Positions 1 through 5,310 of a stretch of DNA of 5,310 nt are shown here, in pieces. This DNA is from Ruminococcaceae bacterium UBA1244 (GTDB taxonomy: Bacteria > Bacillota > Clostridia > Oscillospirales > Acutalibacteraceae), in contig DBWG01000118.1 in NCBI GenBank assembly GCA_002308635.1, forward strand, positions 1 to 5,310, written 5' to 3'. The notes under the pieces are model-generated. The model had not been told where the DNA came from and made no database searches. It saw only the letters and a program-made list of their open reading frames with translations. Made by a program: the position numbers and the translations under genes. Within the stretch, counting starts at the first letter, position 1; every line of letters starts with the position of its first letter.

Positions 1-1115
1 TTTCTCGGCGAATAAATAAACGTAAACAATGACGTAAATCCTACCTCCTCCACAAGCGAAAGCGTCTGCTTAAAATCCTCGTATGTTTCACCCGGGAAGC
101 CGACTATTATATCGCTGGTAAGCGATAGCTGCGGTATTTTTTCCTTGGCATAATTTATTATTTCAAGATATTTTTCCCTGTCATAGCGTCTGTTCATCTG
201 TTTAAGTATCCTGTCGCTGCCGCTCTGGAACGGAAGATGAAGGTGGCGGGATATTTTCGGGTTATCGGCGATAACGTCAATAAGCTCCTTTGAAGCGTCC
301 TTCGGGTGTGAGGTCATAAAGCCGACACGGAAGTCGCCTTCGATCTCGGCAATGCTCTTTAAGAGCTGAGGGAAATTAATATTCTCTTCAAGGCCTTTGC
401 CGTAGGAATTGACGTTCTGTCCCAAAAGGGTTATGTCCTTGTAGCCAGCCTGTACCATCTCTTTTGCTTCCTGAATTATTATCTCAGGCTTACGGCTGCG
501 TTCACGTCCACGGACATAAGGGACGATACAGTACGTGCAGAAATTGTTGCAGCCGTACATTATGGAAAGCCATCCCTTGAAGCTGCCGTCACGGTGAACG
601 GGTATTCCCTCGTGTATCAGTCCGTCATCATCGCCCCTGCTTACAAGTCTTTTGCCGTTAGTAACGGCGTTATATACAAGTTCGGGAAAACGGTGTATTG
701 CGTGTGTCCCGAACACAAGCCCGACATAAGGAAAGCTCTTGTATATCTTTTCGGCAATATGCTCCTGCTCCATCATGCATCCGCAAAGTGCAATGAGCAA
801 TGACGGCTTTTTTCTTTTCAGGGATTTCAGCGCACCGACGTTTCCGAAAACTCTGTCCTCTGCGTGTTCCCTGACGGCGCAGGTATTGAAAAGTATGATA
901 TCGGCTTCTTCTTTTTCTTCTGTCAGCTCACAGCCCATCTGTATGAGCATACCCTTTATTTTTTCGCTGTCCGCAACATTCTGCTGACAGCCGTATGTAT
1001 GTACAAATGCCCTGGGATGATCGCAGCCGTATCTGTACGGCAGTATATCTCTCAGCATATCCGTATATTCCTCCTGCTTTTGCAGCAGGCTGTCTTCTGT
1101 TATTCTTTCGGGCAA
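1..1115 (-). CDS. miaB: MiaB, tRNA-2-methylthio-N6-dimethylallyladenosine synthase (C-terminus beyond left edge)
   Basis: Radical-SAM methylthiotransferase that converts i6A37 to ms2i6A37 in tRNAs reading UNN codons, acting in the cytoplasm with two 4Fe-4S clusters. My translation gives 371 complete codons without a stop. The N-terminal UPF0004 domain has its three cluster cysteines at C43 (TYGCQQN), C79 (NTCAVREHAEDRVFGN) and C113 (CGCMMEQ). The radical-SAM cluster motif is C189-x3-C193-x2-C196 in YGCNNFCTYCIVPYVRGRERSR. Further MiaB signatures are GTHAIHRFPEL, LLGQNVNSYG, TSHPKD, HLHLPFQSGS and DIIVGFPGET; together they favour MiaB over RimO or MtaB. The end of the radical-SAM domain and the TRAM domain should lie beyond base 1. 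The start is TTG at 1115: an in-frame TAA lies two codons upstream, and AAGGAG (1125-1130) sits 9 nt before it. The gene has its own promoter after the his terminator, so it is not part of the his transcript. Confidence 0.96.
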   Translation of the reverse strand, partial: MPERITEDSLLQKQEEYTDMLRDILPYRYGCDHPRAFVHTYGCQQNVADSEKIKGMLIQMGCELTEEKEEADIILFNTCAVREHAEDRVFGNVGALKSLKRKKPSLLIALCGCMMEQEHIAEKIYKSFPYVGLVFGTHAIHRFPELVYNAVTNGKRLVSRGDDDGLIHEGIPVHRDGSFKGWLSIMYGCNNFCTYCIVPYVRGRERSRKPEIIIQEAKEMVQAGYKDITLLGQNVNSYGKGLEENINFPQLLKSIAEIEGDFRVGFMTSHPKDASKELIDVIADNPKISRHLHLPFQSGSDRILKQMNRRYDREKYLEIINYAKEKIPQLSLTSDIIVGFPGETYEDFKQTLSLVEEVGFTSLFTFIYSPR

Positions 1116-1124
1116 AAATTACCA

Positions 1125-1130
1125 CTCCTT
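1125..1130 (-). promoter_or_regulatory. miaB ribosome binding site (AAGGAG)
   Basis: AAGGAG lies 9 nt upstream of the TTG codon at 1115. It decides the start: an in-frame TAA two codons upstream of that TTG excludes anything longer, and the next in-frame ATG (codon 20) has no site this well placed. The rare TTG start may hold translation down. Confidence 0.85.
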
Positions 1131-1158
1131 ATCACATTTTTCGGATCATAACTTTTTT

Positions 1159-1187
1159 ATTATAGCACACTATCGGCTTTTTATCAA
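1159..1187 (-). promoter_or_regulatory. SigA-type promoter of miaB
   Basis: Read on the minus strand, the -35 is TTGATA (1182-1187), the spacer is 17 nt, and the -10 is a perfect TATAAT (1159-1164) with an extended -10 TG-n (TGC) directly before it. The predicted start is near the G at 1152, giving a leader of about 37 nt before the TTG at 1115. The -35 begins only 1 nt after the U-tract of the his terminator, so terminator and promoter are packed back to back. The motif is read directly; activity is inferred. Confidence 0.85.
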
Positions 1188-1188
1188 T

Positions 1189-1220
1189 AAAAAAATTACC
1201 GCCCGATATTTCACGGGCGG
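1189..1220 (-). terminator. Rho-independent terminator ending the his operon
   Basis: In the minus-strand transcript a perfect 7-bp all-GC stem (CCGCCCG at 1214-1220 with CGGGCGG at 1199-1205) encloses an 8-nt loop. UAA and then seven U (1189-1195) follow. It lies 6 nt after the hisE stop codon and before the miaB promoter. No equally good U-tract is found on the plus-strand side, so it acts in one direction. Confidence 0.93.
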
Positions 1221-1226
1221 AACTGT

Positions 1227-1562
1227 TCAGGTATTCTTGTCTACAGAATGGAACTGTTTGAGGTTGCCGGTCTTCCGGCTGCGCTTTGCAAGCTCGTCCA
1301 TAACCTCGTCAACGCTTATCCCCTGATCAACCATCATAACAAAAAGATGATAGATAAGGTCGGAAATTTCGAGGACGGTCTCCTTGTTGTCGCCGTTCTT
1401 TGCGGCGATGATAGTTTCCGAACATTCCTCGCCGACCTTTTTGAGTATCTTGTCAAGACCCTTTTCAAAGAGGTAGCAGGTGTATGAGCCTTCCTGTTTG
1501 TTTTCCTTTCTGTCAAGTATAGTCTCATAGAGATCATAAAGCTCGTTGTGGTTTTCAGTCAT
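1227..1562 (-). CDS. hisE: HisE, phosphoribosyl-ATP pyrophosphatase
   Basis: Hydrolyses phosphoribosyl-ATP to phosphoribosyl-AMP and pyrophosphate, the second step of histidine synthesis. The 111-residue protein is an all-alpha MazG-like pyrophosphatase. Its metal-binding signature is visible: GLDKILKKVGEECSET with E45, E46 and E49, then E65 and D68 in LEISDLIYHLFV. The tail KRSRKTGNLKQF is also typical. C47 replaces the more usual alanine after GEE, which is probably harmless. The frame stays open upstream to 1769, but that part only shadows hisI and resembles no HisE N-terminus. The ATG at 1562 is preceded by GGGAGG (1572-1577) at 9 nt. It overlaps the hisI stop by 8 nt (ATGACTGA), so translation is probably coupled. 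HisE is separate here, whereas enterobacteria fuse it to HisI. Confidence 0.96.
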   Translation of the reverse strand: MTENHNELYDLYETILDRKENKQEGSYTCYLFEKGLDKILKKVGEECSETIIAAKNGDNKETVLEISDLIYHLFVMMVDQGISVDEVMDELAKRSRKTGNLKQFHSVDKNT

Positions 1563-1902
1563 TGTGATATTCCTCCCATATATTATTGAAAAAGCATGAA
1601 TGACTTCCTGTGTGGCAGGCGGGGCCTGTCTGGTCAACAATAACAAGAAGCGTATCCTTGTCGCAGTCGCCTTTGATGTCGATGACCTTCTGGAGATGGC
1701 CGCTGGTTGCGCCCTTGTTCCACAGTTCCTGACGTGAACGGCTGTAGAACCATGTATATCCCGTTTCAAATGTCTTTCTCATTGACTCACGGTTCATGTA
1801 TGCAAGCATAAGCACCTGTCCGGTGGACTTCTCCTGAACTATTGCCGGAAGAAGGTCTGCTTTCTTGAAATAGTCTTCGATAAAATCAAATTTGTCAGCC
1901 AT
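1555..1902 (-). CDS. hisI: HisI, phosphoribosyl-AMP cyclohydrolase
   Basis: Opens the adenine ring of phosphoribosyl-AMP to give ProFAR, the third step of the pathway; a cytoplasmic zinc enzyme. The 115-residue length fits a single-domain cyclohydrolase. Visible signatures are LMLAYMNRESM (31-41), TWFYSRSRQELWNKGATSGH (50-69), the metal cluster D79-C80-D81-x-D83, and GPACHTGSHSCF with C96, H97 and C103. C80, C96 and C103 match the zinc ligands known for the family, and the aspartates match the Mg site. The ATG at 1902 lies 12 nt after the hisA stop. Its Shine-Dalgarno AAAGGA (1911-1916) overlaps the hisA stop codon and is spaced 8 nt from the start, so the two genes are tightly linked. The last codons overlap hisE. 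Confidence 0.97.
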   Translation of the reverse strand: MADKFDFIEDYFKKADLLPAIVQEKSTGQVLMLAYMNRESMRKTFETGYTWFYSRSRQELWNKGATSGHLQKVIDIKGDCDKDTLLVIVDQTGPACHTGSHSCFFNNIWEEYHND

Positions 1903-1914
1903 GATATCTTTCCT

Positions 1915-2646
1915 TTACTTTTTTTCTTCAACTGCTTCGGCAGCCGCAAGCGCTCTTTTGAGGTCAAGTCCTCCGGTATAGATAGCCTTTCCGCTGATAG
2001 CGCCGTAGATATTCAGCGCTGTAAGATTGATGACATCCATCAGGTTCGCAACACCGCCCGAAGCGATTATATTGCACTTTACGGATGATTTTAGCTCGTC
2101 AAGCATGGTAAGGTTCGGTCCTGAAAGCATACCGTCCTTTGAAATATCGGTGAAGATAATATACTTGACTCCGATATCCTCCATCTGCTTTGCAAGCTCT
2201 ATGTAGTTCACTTCGGATGTATCCGTCCAGCCGTCAGCCGAGACCATACCGTCACGGGCATCTATGCTTACGGCTATCTGATTCGGGTATTTCTTTACGG
2301 CAGCCTTTACAAAATCGGGATCTCTTATTGCCGCAGAACCGAGAATCACACGGTCAATGCCGTTACTGAGATAGAACTCAACAGCCTCCATATCTCTGAT
2401 GCCGCCGCCTACTTCTATCTTCATCCCGCAGTTCTTTCTGACTTCGAGAATAAGGTCGGAGTTCACTCTCTTACCGTCCTTAGCGCCGTCAAGGTCTACC
2501 ATGTGGAGCCACTGTGCGCCGTCAGCTTCAAATTTCTTTGCAGTATCAACAGCACTCTCGGCTACCTTGTGAGCGGTGGAATAATCGCCTTTATACAATC
2601 TCACGCAAGTACCGTCTTTAATATCAATCGCAGGTAATACAAACAT
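1915..2646 (-). CDS. hisA: HisA, ProFAR isomerase
   Basis: Catalyses the Amadori rearrangement of ProFAR to PRFAR, the fourth step, in a single (beta/alpha)8 barrel. The protein has 243 residues, close to the usual 240-245. The catalytic pair is present: D8 in LPAIDIKDG on strand 1, and D129 in AVSIDARDG on strand 5. Phosphate-binding loops appear as VGGGIR (79-84) and ASGG (195-198); FTDISKDGM (165-173) is another family signature. An in-frame TTG at 2655 would add three residues, but it lies 1 nt from the Shine-Dalgarno. The ATG at 2646 has AAAGGA at 10 nt and puts the first catalytic Asp at residue 8, as in characterised HisA, so I chose it. D8 and the rest of the sequence favour HisA over its paralogue HisF. 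No hisH or hisF flanks it, which is unusual. Confidence 0.96.
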   Translation of the reverse strand: MFVLPAIDIKDGTCVRLYKGDYSTAHKVAESAVDTAKKFEADGAQWLHMVDLDGAKDGKRVNSDLILEVRKNCGMKIEVGGGIRDMEAVEFYLSNGIDRVILGSAAIRDPDFVKAAVKKYPNQIAVSIDARDGMVSADGWTDTSEVNYIELAKQMEDIGVKYIIFTDISKDGMLSGPNLTMLDELKSSVKCNIIASGGVANLMDVINLTALNIYGAISGKAIYTGGLDLKRALAAAEAVEEKK

Positions 2647-2656
2647 ATATATCAAA

Positions 2657-2662
2657 TCCTTT
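2657..2662 (-). promoter_or_regulatory. hisA ribosome binding site (AAAGGA)
   Basis: AAAGGA lies 10 nt before the ATG at 2646 and only 1 nt before the alternative TTG at 2655. It therefore selects the ATG. It occupies most of the usable space in the 25-nt hisB-hisA gap, leaving no room for a remnant of hisH. Confidence 0.75.
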
Positions 2663-2671
2663 CGGTTTATT

Positions 2672-3247
2672 TCATAATACGCCCTTCGTTGAAAGGGTCG
2701 TTCCGTCTGTAAGCTTTACTGCCTCTTTAAGAGCATGGCCTAAAGCTTTGTACAGAGCTTCTGTTATGTGGTGGGAATTTTTTCCGTAAAGTGAATTGAG
2801 GTGGAGCGTTATTCCGGCGTTGAAAGCAAGCGCTCTCATAAATTCCTCTGTCATGCAGCTGTCGTAAGTTCCTATTCTTTCCTCCGGGAACAAAGCGTCA
2901 AAAACAAGGAACGGTCTGCCGCTTATATCCAGCGAACAAAAGCCTAAAGCCTCGTCCATCGGAACATAGAACGAGCCGTATCTTGCGATGCCGCTCTTGT
3001 CGCCCAGCGCTTCATTAAGAGCCTTACCGATAACTATTCCCGTATCCTCTATTGTGTGGTGGCAGTCAACTTCAAGATCGCCCTTTGCTTTTACAACAAG
3101 TCGGAAACCTCCGTGAACAGCCATTGCCGTGAGCATGTGGTCAAAAAATCCTATACCGGTGTCTATTTCTGTACCGGTCTCGTCAAGACCTATTTCAACG
3201 TGGATATCCGTTTCTTTTGTCTTTCTGTCAACCGTTGCTTTTCTCAT
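2672..3247 (-). CDS. hisB: HisB, imidazoleglycerol-phosphate dehydratase (single-function form)
   Basis: Dehydrates imidazole-glycerol phosphate to imidazole-acetol phosphate. Family members assemble into 24-mers with a di-manganese site. The two half-repeats show their metal motifs: FFDHML (34-39), DCHHTIED (61-68, H63, H64, E67) and NSHHITE (157-163, H159, H160, E163). The C-terminus STKGVL is typical. At 191 residues it is the IGPD domain alone; the HAD histidinol-phosphatase domain of enterobacterial HisB is absent. The frame also opens at a GTG at 3262, but the family begins with MRKATVDRKTKETDI, as does the ATG at 3247. No strong Shine-Dalgarno precedes that ATG; GGGA at 7 nt is the best match, unlike most genes in the window. 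The gene follows a 128-nt gap with a promoter and hairpin, so it may head a sub-operon hisB-A-I-E. Confidence 0.96.
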   Translation of the reverse strand: MRKATVDRKTKETDIHVEIGLDETGTEIDTGIGFFDHMLTAMAVHGGFRLVVKAKGDLEVDCHHTIEDTGIVIGKALNEALGDKSGIARYGSFYVPMDEALGFCSLDISGRPFLVFDALFPEERIGTYDSCMTEEFMRALAFNAGITLHLNSLYGKNSHHITEALYKALGHALKEAVKLTDGTTLSTKGVL

Positions 3248-3288
3248 TTTCTCATCCCACACTTTAAACTAAAAATGCGATACCCCAT
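3244..3288 (-). other. Possible 14-codon upstream reading frame coupled to hisB
   Basis: ATG at 3288 opens a frame MGYRIFSLKCGMRK whose TGA overlaps the hisB ATG as ATGA. Such overlaps often couple translation and would fit the weak hisB Shine-Dalgarno. However, GGAGG lies directly against the ATG with no spacer, which is poor for initiation, and both sit in the hairpin. It has no histidine codons, so it is not a classical his attenuator peptide. It may be chance. Confidence 0.15.
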
Positions 3289-3310
3289 CCTCCGATGAAG
3301 TATCGCATTT
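3273..3310 (-). terminator. 17-bp hairpin with U-tract in the hisB leader (attenuator, terminator or mRNA stabiliser)
   Basis: Perfect 11-nt inverted arms (3273-3283 and 3300-3310) enclose a nested CATC/GATG pair (3294-3297 with 3286-3289) and a GGAG tetraloop (3290-3293). Between the two helices, two positions read UU opposite GG in the minus-strand RNA and form G-U pairs. The same positions are CC opposite AA mismatches in the plus-strand RNA. The sense RNA can therefore fold into an unbroken 17-bp stem. The 3' arm runs into a five-U tract (3271-3275, overlapping the arm) and then AGUUU. Six of the 17 pairs are G-C, a moderate value for a terminator. It lies just after a predicted transcription start. 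It could end hisD-hisC transcripts, attenuate hisB, or protect the 5' end; the sequence does not decide. Confidence 0.7.
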
Positions 3311-3339
3311 AGTATAACTCTTTTTGAACGATTTGTAAA
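3311..3339 (-). promoter_or_regulatory. Internal SigA-type promoter upstream of hisB
   Basis: On the minus strand the -35 is TTTACA (3334-3339), the spacer is exactly 17 nt, and the -10 is TATACT (3311-3316). Each hexamer has one mismatch to consensus. The upstream 3340-3372 is A/T-rich with T and A tracts, like an UP element. The start is expected near G3304 or A3303, inside the 5' arm of the hairpin, giving a leader of about 57 nt before the hisB ATG. The 128-nt gap is by far the largest between his genes here, which supports a real control region. Confidence 0.75.
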
Positions 3340-3375
3340 CAAAAATTATAGGAATTTTAAAAATTTATTTTGTCC

Positions 3376-4461
3376 TCAGCGGTTTCCTGCAAGATACTTT
3401 TCTATTACATACTTTTCAAGAGACTTCATAAGCTCTGCGTTTTCTTCTTCGCTGCCCGTTGTTATCCTCAGTGCGGAAGCAGAACCAAAATATCTTACGG
3501 CTATACCGTCAGCAAGAAGATACTCAAAAATATCCTTTGCGATATCGGTTTTTACAAACACAAAATTCGCACACGGCTCGTAGATATCAAAGGGCAGACG
3601 GTAGTTCTGTTTGAGCTTTAAAATTTCCTCATACAGTGCTTTTGTATTTTTGATGATCGCATCACGGTTTTTGATGAGCATATCCTTGTGCGAATAGATA
3701 CAGGCACCGATCTCCTGAGAAAGAGTGTTCACGTTATAGGGAGATTTTACTGCCCTGAGTGCGTTGGTTATCGTTTTGTTGCAAACCGCAAAGCCGAGTC
3801 TGAGCGCCGCAGAACCAACAGCCTTTGAAGCGGTTTTCAGAACTATAAGATTATCATAGCCGGCGGCTTCGGTGAGTATCGACTGATCCCAGAAATCCAT
3901 ATATGCTTCATCGAGTACAACAAGACAGTCGGAACATTCCCTGACAAGCTTTCTTGCATCATCGGCGAAAATTCCTCTGCCTGTCGGATTGCAGGGATTT
4001 GAGAATATCACCATATCGGCTTTCTTTTCCTTGACGAATGAGATAAGGTCGTCGATAACTATTTCAAGGTGTTCGTTCTTCTTGTAGGTGAACACCTGAT
4101 TTTCGGAAAGGAACGAGTAGAAATCATACATCGAAAAATCAGGCGATACAGTAACAACATTGCTTCCTCTCTGTAGCATTGCGGAAGCAAGAAGATACAG
4201 CACTTCATCAGAACCGTTCGTTGCCGTTACGTTGTCGGGATCAACTCCGTAGTATTCGGCAAAAGCTTTTATTGCCTTTGTCGCAACCGGATCAGGATAG
4301 CGGTTGAAGGCGAGGTTATCAATTATATTTTTTATTTCGTCCCTGACTTCCGCAGGCATTGAAAAGAATGACTCGTTTGCGTCAAGGCGTATTCTGTAGC
4401 TTCCCGTGATAGGCTCGTAGGGTTCGAGGTCACGGACTTTTTTACAAAGGGTATATGACAT
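3376..4461 (-). CDS. hisC: HisC, histidinol-phosphate aminotransferase
   Basis: A PLP-dependent class I/II aminotransferase that transfers the amino group of glutamate to imidazole-acetol phosphate, giving L-histidinol phosphate. The 361 residues match the usual 350-370. In order: LDANES (26-31), YPDP (55-58), NGSDE (82-86), NPCNPTG (155-161), DEAYMDF (184-190), the PLP lysine K213 in TASKAVGSAALRLGF, SPYNVN (240-245) and RITTGSEEEN (332-341). R332 aligns with the arginine that family members use to bind the substrate phosphate. The lysine motif departs from the common SKAFGLAGLR but keeps all key residues. The ATG at 4461 lies 21 nt after the hisD stop, with GGAAGTG as a moderate Shine-Dalgarno, so it is co-transcribed with hisD. 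A long AT-rich gap with a promoter follows it. Related aromatic aminotransferases share this fold, but the location between hisD and hisB makes HisC secure. Confidence 0.96.
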   Translation of the reverse strand: MSYTLCKKVRDLEPYEPITGSYRIRLDANESFFSMPAEVRDEIKNIIDNLAFNRYPDPVATKAIKAFAEYYGVDPDNVTATNGSDEVLYLLASAMLQRGSNVVTVSPDFSMYDFYSFLSENQVFTYKKNEHLEIVIDDLISFVKEKKADMVIFSNPCNPTGRGIFADDARKLVRECSDCLVVLDEAYMDFWDQSILTEAAGYDNLIVLKTASKAVGSAALRLGFAVCNKTITNALRAVKSPYNVNTLSQEIGACIYSHKDMLIKNRDAIIKNTKALYEEILKLKQNYRLPFDIYEPCANFVFVKTDIAKDIFEYLLADGIAVRYFGSASALRITTGSEEENAELMKSLEKYVIEKYLAGNR

Positions 4462-4482
4462 ATTTACACTTCCAGTCTGTAA

Positions 4483-5310
4483 TTATTCGTAGCGCACTAT
4501 AATAGAATTTGCGTGAGCGGTAAGACCTTCGGTGTTTGCAAAGCGGACAATATCATCCTTGTCCTTTCTGAGTGCGCCGTCTGTATAATAGATAAAACTT
4601 GACTTCTTTACGAAGCTGTCAACGGACAGGGGCGAGAAGAATCTTGCAGTACCGCTTGTGGGAAGAACATGGTTAGGTCCTGCAAAGTAATCTCCAAGCG
4701 GTTCGGGAGAATAATTTCCGAGGAAAACAGAACCTGCGTTGTCAAGCTTGCCGACATATTCAAGCGGGTTCTCACAGCAGACTTCAAGGTGTTCGGGTGC
4801 AAGACCGTTAGCCATTTCTACAGCCTTGTCCATATCATCACATACGATGATAACGCCGAAGTTTGTTATTGATTCCTCAATGATCTCTTTTCGTGAAAGA
4901 GCCTGTACCTGACGCTCTATTTCTGCTGATGTTTCATCGGCTATTCTCTGGGATGTAGTTACAAGAATTGCCGAAGCAAGTTTGTCATGCTCTGCCTGTG
5001 ACATGAGATCTGCCGCAAGGAATTTCGGGTTTGCACTCTCGTCTGCAAGAACAAGAATTTCGCTCGGTCCTGCGATCATGTCGATATCTACAACGCCGTA
5101 AAGGAGCTTCTTTGCCGTAGCGACAAAGATGTTGCCCGGACCAACAATTTTGTCAACCTTCGGGACGCTTTCTGTACCGTAGGCAAGAGCTGCGACTGCC
5201 TGAGCGCCGCCCATGAGGAAAACACGGTCCACGCCCGCAATATAAGCCGCCGCCATGATGTCGGGATTAGGTCTGCCGTCCTTTGAGGGCGGAGTTACCA
5301 TGATGAGCTC
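4483..5310 (-). CDS. hisD: HisD, histidinol dehydrogenase (N-terminus beyond right edge)
   Basis: Oxidises L-histidinol via histidinaldehyde to L-histidine, reducing two NAD+; a zinc homodimer carrying out the last two steps. 275 residues are visible and the frame stays open through base 5310. The methionine at 5301 is internal (ELIMVTPPSKDG is a conserved interior segment), so it is not the start. In visible numbering the zinc ligands are Q105 and H108 (SQAEH), D207 (PEPLGDY) and H266 (EGLTAHA); the catalytic pair is E173-H174 (LAPEHLE). The spacings agree with E. coli HisD (Q259, H262, E326-H327, D360, H419) to within one residue, so about 153-154 residues are missing. GGAQAVAALAYGTE and KIVGPGN are further signatures. 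hisC follows 21 nt downstream, indicating one transcript. The upstream gene, probably hisG, is out of view. Confidence 0.97.
   Translation of the reverse strand, partial: ELIMVTPPSKDGRPNPDIMAAAYIAGVDRVFLMGGAQAVAALAYGTESVPKVDKIVGPGNIFVATAKKLLYGVVDIDMIAGPSEILVLADESANPKFLAADLMSQAEHDKLASAILVTTSQRIADETSAEIERQVQALSRKEIIEESITNFGVIIVCDDMDKAVEMANGLAPEHLEVCCENPLEYVGKLDNAGSVFLGNYSPEPLGDYFAGPNHVLPTSGTARFFSPLSVDSFVKKSSFIYYTDGALRKDKDDIVRFANTEGLTAHANSIIVRYE

Noticed and set aside
594..1151. Three overlapping plus-strand frames (594-803, 739-987, 864-1151) opposite miaB
   Set aside because: They lie antisense to a continuous minus-strand MiaB frame with all family motifs, and their translations resemble no known protein.
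1563..1769. A 69-residue N-terminal extension of HisE
   Set aside because: It lies wholly over hisI in another frame and is not HisE-like; the ATG at 1562 has a good ribosome binding site and gives a full-length HisE.
3248..3262. GTG start giving HisB five more residues
   Set aside because: No Shine-Dalgarno precedes it, and the family N-terminus begins at the ATG at 3247.
3345..3350. A perfect minus-strand TATAAT upstream of the hisB promoter
   Set aside because: No acceptable -35 lies 16-18 nt upstream; it falls in an A/T-rich stretch where TATAAT arises readily. The TTTACA/TATACT pair is better.
3261..3375. A T-box or histidine-rich leader attenuator in the hisC-hisB gap
   Set aside because: The gap is too short for a T-box, and no run of histidine codons is present in the small frame.
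4608..4872. Frames on both strands within hisD (4608-4802 minus, 4669-4872 plus)
   Set aside because: Both are shadows of the hisD frame, whose catalytic spacings match the family throughout.

Overview
This window comes from a low-to-medium-GC Gram-positive bacterium, most likely a clostridial Firmicute near Ruminococcus/Oscillospiraceae. I infer this from protein style (for example the TYGCQQN form of MiaB), SigA-type promoters, AAGGAG-like ribosome binding sites and the separate hisI and hisE genes. I could not run a search, so the placement is provisional. Every convincing gene is on the minus strand, so the window reads right to left.

From right to left: hisD (N-terminal part beyond the right edge), a 21-nt gap, hisC, a 128-nt gap, hisB, a 25-nt gap, hisA, a 12-nt gap, hisI, an 8-nt overlap, then hisE. 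The run closes with a strong intrinsic terminator (1189-1220). A fresh consensus promoter follows at once (1159-1187) and drives miaB, a tRNA-modification gene that leaves the window at the left edge. All six his products keep the family catalytic or metal-binding residues that I could check.

The his genes supply five conversions of histidine synthesis: HisE (PR-ATP to PR-AMP), HisI (ring opening to ProFAR), HisA (ProFAR to PRFAR), HisB (IGP to imidazole-acetol phosphate) and HisC (to histidinol phosphate). HisD then makes the last two oxidations, histidinol to histidine. The synthase HisH/HisF, which joins HisA to HisB, is missing from both places where it usually sits. HisB is the short single-function form, so histidinol phosphatase must also be encoded elsewhere.

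The most unusual stretch is the hisC-hisB gap. It holds a near-consensus promoter (TTTACA, 17 nt, TATACT). The predicted start site falls inside the first arm of a long hairpin (3273-3310) that is fully paired only in the sense RNA, because two of its 17 pairs are G-U. The hairpin is followed by five U. A possible 14-codon reading frame begins in the hairpin and ends on the hisB start codon. This suggests that hisBAIE is a separately controlled sub-operon. No mobile element, CRISPR array, tRNA or rRNA was seen, and apart from that gap the window looks like ordinary housekeeping sequence.
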